64,000 nucleotides of DNA from Sinorhizobium fredii USDA 257 (GTDB lineage: Bacteria; Pseudomonadota; Alphaproteobacteria; Rhizobiales; Rhizobiaceae): assembly GCF_000265205.3 (NCBI RefSeq), contig NT_187163.1, positions 146,606 through 210,605 on the forward strand. The letters run 5' to 3'. Numbering within the stretch: the first letter of the stretch is position 1; each line of letters opens with the position of its first letter. Below the pieces are notes generated by a model. That model was not told the DNA's origin. It did no database searches and saw only the letters and a list, made by a program, of their open reading frames with translations. Shown here in pieces: positions 36,137 to 44,223 of the stretch. The position numbers were made by a program, and so were the translations under genes.

Positions 36137-39067
36137 TTAGGCGCTGGTCAGCCGTTGAGCCTTGGCGGCTCCGCCGCGCTGAGCGTAGTCCAATCCATAA
36201 ACCATCAAGTCGGCGAGGTGTGCATCCACGGCTGCCCTCGATATCCCTGGCTGCACGCCGAAGATTTCAAACGTCAGTCCCGTCGGCGGGGTGGTCTCAA
36301 GCGCCCGCTTCATGGCGTTGAAATCACCTTTCACAAAACGTGAAGGGTTGCGGTGATGACCCGGATTGATGCGATGTTCAACGTGCTGAGTAAGCACCGC
36401 GGCATCGCAGAAGGCGATTGATTTCAGCATCTGGCCGGACACTTCATACACATCGCCGACGCGCCGGCCAGAGGGTGCGCCGCCCGCGCCTTTGCAGTGA
36501 TAGAGCCTGACAATAAGGGAGCCGTCCGGGTTTTGCACGAACGCGATATAGTCAGCTGCTTCCCCGCTGCGGTGGTCATAAACGAGCGCAATGAGATCGT
36601 CCGATGCGCACAGGTGCCGCTCCAGCCCCTGATGGACAGTCAGCCGTCCATCAGGCTGGTCTGGCCCGAACTCCATGTCAATCTTGCAGTTGTCCCACGC
36701 GAGAGCGTCGGCATCGCCGTCGCGAAGCTGTGTGACGACATCGGCTGCTGCAGCAATAAGATTGACACCAATGAATGACGACTTATCGGCCGCGTAAAAG
36801 ACTGGAGGATGATGGGATAGCCACGACGCCAGGTCCGTCCACTCGTCATAACCTGTGACAATTTCGACATCGCTTGCCCCGGCCTTTGTGAACAAGGCTC
36901 CCCCACCAAGGTTGAAGGAAATGCTTCCGCTGAAGGTATCCGAGACGACATCGAAGGTCATGGTGGAACGCCCTCCGTTCACCTGGAAATTGGCGAGTTC
37001 GAGATCGGTGACGATCCTATAGGTCCAAGGTGCGGCGGCTCCCGCTCTCCACCGGACACGCGGCGCTAGGCGATAAGCTTGCTTGTGCCAGCCGGCGGCA
37101 ATGATGTGCTCCGGCAGCTGCCGCAAGGTGCGCGCGTGCTGAATGATGTCGAGTTGCGACGCTGCTATCCCGCCGCCGCCGCCAAGCCTTCCGTTCAGTT
37201 CGGTGATCCACTCGATGTATTCAGCGACGGAGAGGCGTTGGTTAGACCAGATACGCGAGCTGCTACTGGCGCCTATCGTCTCACGCACGTCGTCGTCGCC
37301 CACCCCGCTTCCGAAGAAGTGACCCTGCGAATAGGCGCGTGAATCGCCAGTTGTAATTGCGCGCTCGGCCGCCGGTCCAGTCATCACGCGATAAGACTCG
37401 GCTTGGGAGTTCACGGCCGTGTTCTTTAGGCCGACATTGTAGAACCTGAGGCTGTTCAGCCCACTCAAGGCACGCCGCGTGCGCTCGTAACTGATCGGTC
37501 GATGCTGGTCGGGCAGCGCCGTCTGAATCAGGTCGAGGTAGATACGTGCCGTTCGGCGAGTCGAGCCTATGTAACACAGGCGCGATGCCTGATTGTAGGC
37601 CAGCAGGAATGCGTCATGGCGCACGTTCACCAGAACATCTGAGGTTGCCCAATTCGGCGGCGAGGTGTCTACGGTCAGAAGCAGCGTCACTAGCCCGTCA
37701 TCCGATGTCCACTGCTTGGCCACCCTCAGGTTGCGACCAATGACATCTCCAAAAAGCGAGAAATCCGGTTGGGCTTGGCACTCGAAGATCTGCGCGTGCG
37801 CATAGAGTTCCAGCAGGAGAGGCGTGACGGAATCGTAGTCGGAGTCGGCCTGCTTGTTGATCTTGAGGAAATCCAACATCTCCCGGTCGGCTTCCACCTC
37901 CGCGATCTGAGCGCGCGCGACATCATCGATCAGCTCCGCGATGTCGACGCCTTCCTTGAACAGCTTGACCGACGCTTCTTTCAGTCGCGAGAGCGGCGCT
38001 ACGAGCGTTGCATCGCCAGTCGAGGCATCGTTCGTGCGCGCGAAGCGACCGATGAATTGCAGAGTGGGAACAAGCGACCGGTGCGGGGCGTGCAGCGCTG
38101 CGATCTTCAATTTCGGGAAGTCATAGCCTTCGCCAAACATGTCGACGCAGACCACGCCGTCGATCTCGCCCGCGAGCAGCTCGGCCTCTGCTTTGTCCTG
38201 GGTGCGCTTCGATGCGTGACTGTCGATCGCTCTAACCCGGGCGCCAGTCTCTTCGTAGAGGCCTACCAACCTCCGCGCCGACGCTATCGTCGCCGCGCGG
38301 GCGAAAATACGATGATCGAAGCCAGCCGCCTGATCAGCGCGCAGCCGGGCGACTGCCGTTCGTGCAACCGCCCGGTCGATCTCGTCATCGTCATTGGCAT
38401 TGCGCACCGGCGCCGGAGTGAAGGTGACGCGCCCGAAAGCGGATTCTTTAGCGGCTTTCGACACCGGATACCAATAGGCCATCCTCCCCGGGATCACCTT
38501 TCGATCTCGGCGGAAGGGGGTAGCGGTCAGGAAGACAAATCGCGCTTCCGGATAATGCGCAAGGAAGGCTGCCCACGTTTCCGCGGGCGCGTGATGCGCC
38601 TCATCGAAGATGATCAGGTCAAAGAGGTCAGATGGGGCTTCCGGCGCGACAGCTGGCGAGAGGCTCTGAGGTGTCGAGATGACGACGTCCTGTCCCGCGG
38701 CCTTCGTCCACGCGTCAGCGTCGCGGGGTGCGCCTTTTTGACCGAGCACCGCCGGGTTGGGTGTCGCCGCCGCGACGACGCCAAGCCGACGAAGGACGGA
38801 CAGCTCCTTGAAGTGGCTGGTCGTCTGCTGGCGCAAGGCGTCAGACGGCTCCACAACCAACACCCGCCGCGCTCGCAACAAAAAGGGCAGAGCCATCAGA
38901 AGCGCTGTCTTACCGTAGCCCGTTGGTAAGGAAAGGATCGCTGGCTCATCGTAAACGGAAAAATGCGCCAGCGCTGAGTGCAGTGCGCCCAGTTGACCGG
39001 GACGGAAGCCAGTATTAGGCCCGCCAATTAGATTCAGAATGAGATTGTTATCTGTAAAGTAGGGCAT
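36137..39067 (-). CDS. SF2 helicase with putative C-terminal PD-(D/E)xK-like centre
   Basis: A 976-residue protein. The N-terminal 450 residues are a type III-restriction/UvrB-like SF2 motor: LPTGYGKT (47-54), FDEAHH (DEAH 155-158), FLTATPFRRDRK, DMFGEGYDFPKL and QFIGRFARTND. The C-terminal half is unassigned but contains YDHRSGEAADYIAF and then LYHCKGAG near residues 830-862. Asp831, Glu836/Asp839 and Lys859 could form a nuclease centre. A single-protein helicase-nuclease beside Hachiman and Mokosh loci suggests a one-gene antiphage system. The helicase call is firm, the nuclease call is inference. No partner gene lies within 250 bases. Confidence 0.78.
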   Translation of the reverse strand: MPYFTDNNLILNLIGGPNTGFRPGQLGALHSALAHFSVYDEPAILSLPTGYGKTALLMALPFLLRARRVLVVEPSDALRQQTTSHFKELSVLRRLGVVAAATPNPAVLGQKGAPRDADAWTKAAGQDVVISTPQSLSPAVAPEAPSDLFDLIIFDEAHHAPAETWAAFLAHYPEARFVFLTATPFRRDRKVIPGRMAYWYPVSKAAKESAFGRVTFTPAPVRNANDDDEIDRAVARTAVARLRADQAAGFDHRIFARAATIASARRLVGLYEETGARVRAIDSHASKRTQDKAEAELLAGEIDGVVCVDMFGEGYDFPKLKIAALHAPHRSLVPTLQFIGRFARTNDASTGDATLVAPLSRLKEASVKLFKEGVDIAELIDDVARAQIAEVEADREMLDFLKINKQADSDYDSVTPLLLELYAHAQIFECQAQPDFSLFGDVIGRNLRVAKQWTSDDGLVTLLLTVDTSPPNWATSDVLVNVRHDAFLLAYNQASRLCYIGSTRRTARIYLDLIQTALPDQHRPISYERTRRALSGLNSLRFYNVGLKNTAVNSQAESYRVMTGPAAERAITTGDSRAYSQGHFFGSGVGDDDVRETIGASSSSRIWSNQRLSVAEYIEWITELNGRLGGGGGIAASQLDIIQHARTLRQLPEHIIAAGWHKQAYRLAPRVRWRAGAAAPWTYRIVTDLELANFQVNGGRSTMTFDVVSDTFSGSISFNLGGGALFTKAGASDVEIVTGYDEWTDLASWLSHHPPVFYAADKSSFIGVNLIAAAADVVTQLRDGDADALAWDNCKIDMEFGPDQPDGRLTVHQGLERHLCASDDLIALVYDHRSGEAADYIAFVQNPDGSLIVRLYHCKGAGGAPSGRRVGDVYEVSGQMLKSIAFCDAAVLTQHVEHRINPGHHRNPSRFVKGDFNAMKRALETTPPTGLTFEIFGVQPGISRAAVDAHLADLMVYGLDYAQRGGAAKAQRLTSA

Positions 39068-39350
39068 CCCTTCCTCCCCCTGAGCTGCAATGCAATTGAT
39101 TCCAGCTTGTTTTGCAAGAATGACTGCGTGCTTAGGTTGAGGAATTTGCTTCTGGCCTCCAGGCAGATCATCGGCCGGCCAATTTTTTACGAACCGGCCG
39201 GCAGGTGCTTTACCAAGGCGGTCTAACCCTCCGCAGGCAGCGGAAGCTGTTCAGCTGATGCAGGGGACGCGGAGATGCATCGTCCTACCCAAGGTTTACC
39301 CGCGGGTGATGGAGACCTCCTTCGCGCGGCGACTGCTAGTTTGTGCGAGG

Positions 39351-39941
39351 TCAGCCGACCTGTTCCACTGCCAGTGTGCCTGCGGCAAGCGGCTTGATCA
39401 GCGATTGGGCTGAGATGGTCGGATCGAGCCAGTTGGCCCAAGCATCACGCTCCAGAATGACAATCTGCCGGTCGTGGTACGGCGCGATGTCCGGTCCCGG
39501 TTCCATCGTCAGCATTGTGAAAGCTTGCCCGACCTCGGGCGTGTCGCGCCAGATGCCGGCAATGCAGAAGATCGGCTCGCCCTTCTTGGTGAACAGCCAT
39601 TTGTCCTTGCGCTTCTTCTTCGGATCCGTGGGTTCTGTGAACTCGTAAAATCCGTCAGCAATGATCAGGCAGCGATTGGAATTGAATTCCCGGCCCTCCG
39701 ACCGGAAATTATATACCGGACGCTTGTTCGGCCCCGGCCAACTCCAGCGCCGCTGCACGAGCTCGGCCTGATCGCGGGCGCCGTCGATCGTTCTGACGAT
39801 TGGGCCGAGATCGGTGATCTTGATGTCCTCGCGGGCTTCGAGGTTTGGCGCGCCTTCACCGAAGCGGATCTTGATCTTGAGCTCGGCGAAGTCCTCGACG
39901 ATCGAGGCGACATCCACCATCAGCCGATAATCATTGCACAT
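39351..39941 (-). CDS. SRAP-family protein (YedK/HMCES-like abasic-site crosslinker)
   Basis: A 196-residue SOS-response-associated peptidase-fold protein. It begins MCNDYRL, so processing of Met exposes the catalytic Cys2 that forms a thiazolidine crosslink with abasic sites in single-stranded DNA. The conserved ADGFYEFTE (Glu) and PDIAPYHDRQIVILE (His) are present. These proteins shield abasic sites during replication. A LexA box with GAAC-N7-GAAC in the coding sense lies 38 bases upstream, so it is probably SOS-induced. Confidence 0.92.
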   Translation of the reverse strand: MCNDYRLMVDVASIVEDFAELKIKIRFGEGAPNLEAREDIKITDLGPIVRTIDGARDQAELVQRRWSWPGPNKRPVYNFRSEGREFNSNRCLIIADGFYEFTEPTDPKKKRKDKWLFTKKGEPIFCIAGIWRDTPEVGQAFTMLTMEPGPDIAPYHDRQIVILERDAWANWLDPTISAQSLIKPLAAGTLAVEQVG

Positions 39942-39978
39942 GCTTCCTCCGTCTCAGGTCTAATTGCCTCTCAAGTGT

Positions 39979-39993
39979 GTTCCTGATATGTTC
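39979..39993. promoter_or_regulatory. LexA (SOS) box between the divergent SRAP genes
   Basis: GTTC-CTGATAT-GTTC matches the alphaproteobacterial LexA site (GTTC-N7-GTTC, or GAAC-N7-GAAC on the other strand) exactly. It sits 38 bases from the minus-strand SRAP start and 5 bases from the plus-strand ATG at 39999. Confidence 0.85.
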
Positions 39994-39998
39994 CATCT

Positions 39999-40496
39999 AT
40001 GACGAGTGCGACCATTTTCCATTCTGACGCCCCGCTCGATGAGCGCCGTGTGATCATAAGGCGCCATGACGGCGATGTGGAGATGGTGGAGCTGCCGTGG
40101 GGGCTGCGCCCCCGCGACGGCGATGCGCGCGCCGTCAACGTCGTTCGATCGGAAGGGAGGACGTTTCCGAGCCACCGCTGCCTGGTGCCGGCCTCGGAGT
40201 TTCGCCATAGGAGCTTCAGCTTCTCGCTCGCCAATGGCGACTGGTTCTACTTCGCGGGGATCTGGCGGCCGGCGATAGAAGACTGGCCGGAGGCCTATGC
40301 CATTCTGACGATCGAGGCGAATGCTGATCTCGCGCCGTTCCACGACCGGCAGATGGCGGTGCTGACACGCGATCAACGCATGGCCTGGCTCGACGGGCCT
40401 GTGCCCGAGGAGGAAATCCTTCGGCCGTTGCGGGCAGGGACATTCCGGGTCAAGCGCCATTCGACCGATCCTGTCCAGGCGACACTGGCGGTCTAA
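39999..40496 (+). CDS. SRAP-family paralogue lacking the catalytic N-terminal Cys
   Basis: A 165-residue SRAP-fold protein, shorter than its divergent neighbour. It retains LPWGLRPRDGD, RCLVPASEF with the Glu and LAPFHDRQMAVL with the His, but it starts MTSATIF, so the Met-Cys N-terminus is absent. It should therefore not form the usual abasic-site crosslink. No upstream in-frame start supplies a Cys. It shares the intergenic LexA box with the neighbouring SRAP gene and ends overlapping the dinB stop by 4 bases. Its role could be DNA binding without crosslinking. Confidence 0.85.
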   Translation: MTSATIFHSDAPLDERRVIIRRHDGDVEMVELPWGLRPRDGDARAVNVVRSEGRTFPSHRCLVPASEFRHRSFSFSLANGDWFYFAGIWRPAIEDWPEAYAILTIEANADLAPFHDRQMAVLTRDQRMAWLDGPVPEEEILRPLRAGTFRVKRHSTDPVQATLAV

Positions 40497-41584
40497 AGCG
40501 CCAGCCGCAACTGCGGCGCCACTCCAGAGGTCTGCCGTTCCAGCGAGGATAGCGAGACGCCGAGCAGGCGAATTCCCTTGCGCGGCGGGAAGATCGGGGC
40601 GAGAAGCAGCCCGACCACCTCCTCGAGATTGCTGATTGTTTGCAGAGGTGCCGCAACCGTCTTGCTGCGAGTGATCTGGGTGAAGTCGGCATATTTGACC
40701 TTGAGCGTCACGGTCTTGGCGCCGATCTCATTGGCCTCGCAGTAACCCCACACCTTCTCCATCAGCGGCTGAAGGCCTTCGCGTGCCGGCTCAAAGGCGT
40801 GAATGTCCTCAGAGAACGTGTCTTCCGCGCCGACGGATTTCCGCACGCGGTTCGGCTTGATCTCGCGATTGTCGATGCCGCGGGCGATGCCATAGAAATA
40901 TGGTCCCGACTTCCCGAAGTGTTCGACCAAAAACTCGAACGACTTCTCTTTGAGATCGGCACCCGTCTCGATCCCGAGCCGATGCATCTTTTCGGCGGTT
41001 GCAGGACCGACGCCATGGAACTTCTTGATGGGGAGTTGCTCGACGAAGGCCGGCCCGTTCTTCGGCGTAATGACAGCCTGACCATTGGGCTTGTTGAGGT
41101 CGGATGCCATCTTGGCGAGGAATTTGTTGTAGGAAATCCCGGCCGACGCATTGAGGCCGGTGACCTGCTTGATCTTCGCCCGGATCTCCGCGGCAATCTC
41201 GGTGGCGATCTCCATGCCCTTCAGGTTTTCGGTGACGTCGAGGTAGGCCTCATCGAGCGAGAGTGGCTCGATCATCGGCGTGTATTCGGCGAAGATCGCG
41301 CGAATCTGCAACGAGACGGCCTTGTAGACGTCGAACCGCGGCCTGACGAAGACGAGGTCGGGGCATTTGCGCTTCGCGGTCACCGAAGGCATCGCCGAAT
41401 GAACACCGAACCTCCGTGCCTCGTAGCTGGCGGCCGCCACCACCCCACGGGCGGCAGGATAGCCGACAGCAACCGGCAGACCGCGTAGCTCGGGATTGTC
41501 GCGCTGTTCGACCGACGCGTAGAAGGCATCCATATCCACATGCACGATCTTGCGCGGCCGCTCGCTCCCTTCGTCGTTTGTCAT
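40493..41584 (-). CDS. dinB: DNA polymerase IV (Y-family)
   Basis: A 363-residue Y-family translesion polymerase. The palm acidic residues are in VHVDMDAFYASVEQR and PLSLDEAYLDVT; AASYEARRFGVHSAMPS and the helix-hairpin-helix VGPATAEKMHRLGIETG are conserved. It copies past damaged bases at the cost of accuracy. Rhizobial plasmids often carry an extra dinB. It is convergent with the short SRAP gene. The short C-terminus lacks a visible QLxLF-type beta-clamp motif beyond GVAPQLRLAL, which may serve that role. Confidence 0.95.
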   Translation of the reverse strand: MTNDEGSERPRKIVHVDMDAFYASVEQRDNPELRGLPVAVGYPAARGVVAAASYEARRFGVHSAMPSVTAKRKCPDLVFVRPRFDVYKAVSLQIRAIFAEYTPMIEPLSLDEAYLDVTENLKGMEIATEIAAEIRAKIKQVTGLNASAGISYNKFLAKMASDLNKPNGQAVITPKNGPAFVEQLPIKKFHGVGPATAEKMHRLGIETGADLKEKSFEFLVEHFGKSGPYFYGIARGIDNREIKPNRVRKSVGAEDTFSEDIHAFEPAREGLQPLMEKVWGYCEANEIGAKTVTLKVKYADFTQITRSKTVAAPLQTISNLEEVVGLLLAPIFPPRKGIRLLGVSLSSLERQTSGVAPQLRLAL

Positions 41585-41965
41585 GGCCTAGCTTTCGTCA
41601 CGACCATCTGTATCGCCTAGACATGGGAAGTGCGCGCCGCATTTGTCACCCTCCGGCGTTTGCATGTGCTCGCAGCCCCTCGCCATGCGGCGGCGGATCG
41701 CCGCGAAGCTTACACCGGCACCAAATGCTTTCCCAACAGCTTGCGCTCAAGCGCGCAGTGGCGATGACATGGGCGACAGGTGAATCAATTGCCGGCGCCC
41801 GGTGATCCCTCAGTCTCGGACCCAGATCGTTCACAGCCTGCCGTCGGCGCATGCGAAAAAATTCCCATTCCTGCCATCGAATTGAATCCGTTCACCGATT
41901 TCTTCGATGGGCACTCTCGCTCAACTTCCGCGCGCCACATGCGCATTGACTCATTTTTGCTTTGA
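41585..41965. other. dinB-imuA divergent region, no gene
   Basis: No convincing coding frame. The only clear signals are TTGACT at 41946-41951, a possible -35 box, and the LexA site at its right end, both placed for imuA. No LexA site of the same type was found next to dinB. Confidence 0.5.
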
Positions 41966-41980
41966 GAACAAATACAGAAC
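41966..41980 (+). promoter_or_regulatory. LexA (SOS) box upstream of imuA-imuB-dnaE2
   Basis: GAAC-AAATACA-GAAC is an exact GAAC-N7-GAAC site, 46 bases before the imuA start and 14 bases after TTGACT, so it would block the promoter of the mutagenesis cassette. Confidence 0.9.
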
Positions 41981-42026
41981 ATAATTCACCATCTCAAGCC
42001 GAAAACGGGTTGCCGTAAAGGAGATC

Positions 42027-42788
42027 ATGACCGCAGTCGTCGCCACTTCAAATGCCGTTCTCGACGAGTTGCGCGAGAAAATCGCCAGCCTGGAAGGGGC
42101 AGGCTCACGCAAACGTAGTGTTCTGCCGTTTGGGGTGCCGGAGCTTGATGCGCAGCTGCCGGGAGGTGGGCTCGCCTTTGGCGCGCTGCACGAAGTGGCA
42201 GGCGGCGGAAACGGCGCGGTCGACGGCGCGGCCGCGGCACTCTTCATCGGCGGCATCGCTGCCCGCACCACCGGCAAGGTGGTCTGGTGCCTGACGCGCT
42301 TCGATCTTTTCTTTCCGGCGCTCGCCCAGGTCGGGCTTCATCCCGACCGCGTCATTTTCGTCGAGTGCGACAAGGAAGAGACGGTGCTCGCAAGTTTCGA
42401 GGAGGCTTTGCGCTATGGCGGCCTCGGCGCCGTCGTCGCCGAGCTGGTGCGCCTGCCGATGACGGCATCGCGCCGGCTGCAGCTGGCGGCGGAAAAGTCG
42501 GGAACCTTGGGCCTGGTGATCCGCCGGTGGCGGCGCCAGACCGAAGCTTCCGACTTCGGCATGCCGACGGCCGCGGCAAGCCGCTGGCGGATTTCGGTGC
42601 TGCCGTCCGAGCCTCTGCCTGTGCAGGGCGTCGGTCGGGCGCGCTGGCTGGCGGAGCTGATGCGGGTCAGAGCAGGAGAGGGAGGAGAATTCATCATCGG
42701 AGCGTGTGATGGCCAGGGTCGTATCCGTCTTTCTTCCGACACTGCCGACCGACCGGATCAGACGGACCGATCCTTCGCTGTCTCCTGA
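42027..42788 (+). CDS. imuA: ImuA, SOS mutagenesis accessory protein
   Basis: A 253-residue RecA-fold protein of the ImuA/SulA-like class: LPFGVPELDAQLPGGGLAFG and LHEVAGGGNGAVDGAAAALF match the family, followed by VVWCLTRFDLFFPALAQVGL. It works with ImuB and DnaE2 in damage-induced mutagenesis and is thought to modulate RecA. Its 3' end overlaps imuB by 80 bases in another frame, an unusually long overlap but common for this cassette in rhizobia. Confidence 0.93.
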   Translation: MTAVVATSNAVLDELREKIASLEGAGSRKRSVLPFGVPELDAQLPGGGLAFGALHEVAGGGNGAVDGAAAALFIGGIAARTTGKVVWCLTRFDLFFPALAQVGLHPDRVIFVECDKEETVLASFEEALRYGGLGAVVAELVRLPMTASRRLQLAAEKSGTLGLVIRRWRRQTEASDFGMPTAAASRWRISVLPSEPLPVQGVGRARWLAELMRVRAGEGGEFIIGACDGQGRIRLSSDTADRPDQTDRSFAVS

Positions 42789-44223
42789 CACGCCGCTGGT
42801 GGTGATCGCCAGGAGCGGATCGAAGCGATGGATCGCCGCGGCCGATCGGGCAGCTCTTGAACTCGGTCTTCGCATCGGCATGCCGGCCGCCAAGGCGCAG
42901 GCACTGGTCCAGGGCCTGGTGATGATCGATGCCGATCCGGCGGCCGACCTCGCAGTCCTGGAACGGCTGACGCTCTGGGCCTTGTCGCAATATTCGCCCG
43001 TCGTTGCCATGGATCCTCCTGACGGTATCATCATGGATACCGAAGGCGCCGATCATCTCCAGGGTGGCGAGGAACTGATGCTGTCGGGTCTCGTCAATCG
43101 CTTGCGCGGCCGGGGTCTCGCAGCGCGAGCGGCGATCGCCGAGACCTGGGGTGCGGCGCATGCGATCGCCCGCACCACCAGTCGTGAGACGGTGATCGTC
43201 CCCCGCGGCGAGACAGCCAGGGCCGTGAATCGGCTGCCGCTCTCCTCGCTGCGGCTGCCGGCGGAAACCGTCGCAAGTCTCCGAACCCTCGGCTTCGCGA
43301 CCGTCGGCGATCTCGCCGCCATCCCACGAGCGCCGCTGACGCTGCGCTTCGGTCCGGAGGTCGGACGCCGTCTCGACCAGATGTTCGGCCGCGTCGCCGA
43401 GCCGATCGATCCGATCCGGCCAGTCGACCTCGTCGAGGTTCAAAAATCCTTTGCCGAGCCGATCGGCGCACCCGAGACAATCGAGAAATATGTGAGCCGC
43501 CTGGTGCGGCAGCTCTGTCTGGAACTCGTGAAGCGCGGGCTTGGCGTGCGGCGTGCCGATCTCATTGTCCATCGGGTCGACAACACCATCCAGGCGCTTC
43601 GGGCCGGGACGGCGAAGCCGGTCCGCGACATCGCCTGGCTGACAAAGCTCTTCCGCGATCGCATCGAAAGGATCGAGCCCGGCTTCGGCATCGAGAAGCT
43701 CAGCCTGGCCGCAATCATTGCCGAGCCGCTGATCGAGGCACAGTCGGCGTCGTCGCTCATTGAAGAACAGGTAACCGACGTGACGCCGCTGATCGATGTA
43801 CTCGGCAATCGCGGCGGACAGCGGAGTTTCCGCGTGGCGCCGGTCGCAAGCGACGTCCCCGAGCGCAGCGTTCAGCGGATCGCGCCGACGGCGGCGGAAG
43901 ACGGCGCCACCTGGCCGCTCAACTGGCCGAGGCCGCCGCGCCTTCTGGCGCGTCCCGAACCGATCGAAGTGATCGCGCTTCTGCCGGACCATCCGCCCGT
44001 CTCGTTCACCTGGCGTGGCAAGCGGCGGCGAGTGAAGCGCGCCGACGGACCGGAACGGATCTTTGGCGAGTGGTGGAAACGCAGCTCCGAATGGGTTGCG
44101 GTCCGCGACTACTTCGTCGTTGAGGATGATGTCGGTGAACGCTTCTGGATTTTCCGAGCCGGCGACGGCGTCGACGCGGAAACAGGATCGCATAAGTGGT
44201 TCCTGCACGGGATGTTTGCCTGA
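42709..44223 (+). CDS. imuB: ImuB, non-catalytic Y-family polymerase homologue
   Basis: A 504-residue Y-family-like protein ([18 protein letters not shown] at the start) whose palm lacks the usual DMDAFFAS and SLDE acidic motifs, as in ImuB proteins that act as scaffold and clamp adaptor for DnaE2. [18 protein letters not shown] is conserved, and the C-terminal half continues with [19 protein letters not shown]. The ATG at 42709 is used; a GTG precedes it. Its stop overlaps the dnaE2 start (TGATG). Confidence 0.93.
   Translation: MARVVSVFLPTLPTDRIRRTDPSLSPDTPLVVIARSGSKRWIAAADRAALELGLRIGMPAAKAQALVQGLVMIDADPAADLAVLERLTLWALSQYSPVVAMDPPDGIIMDTEGADHLQGGEELMLSGLVNRLRGRGLAARAAIAETWGAAHAIARTTSRETVIVPRGETARAVNRLPLSSLRLPAETVASLRTLGFATVGDLAAIPRAPLTLRFGPEVGRRLDQMFGRVAEPIDPIRPVDLVEVQKSFAEPIGAPETIEKYVSRLVRQLCLELVKRGLGVRRADLIVHRVDNTIQALRAGTAKPVRDIAWLTKLFRDRIERIEPGFGIEKLSLAAIIAEPLIEAQSASSLIEEQVTDVTPLIDVLGNRGGQRSFRVAPVASDVPERSVQRIAPTAAEDGATWPLNWPRPPRLLARPEPIEVIALLPDHPPVSFTWRGKRRRVKRADGPERIFGEWWKRSSEWVAVRDYFVVEDDVGERFWIFRAGDGVDAETGSHKWFLHGMFA

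Noticed and set aside
42694-44208. 504-codon minus-strand frame opposite imuB
   Set aside because: imuB on the plus strand is unambiguous and sits in the imuA-imuB-dnaE2 cassette; the antisense frame has no motif.
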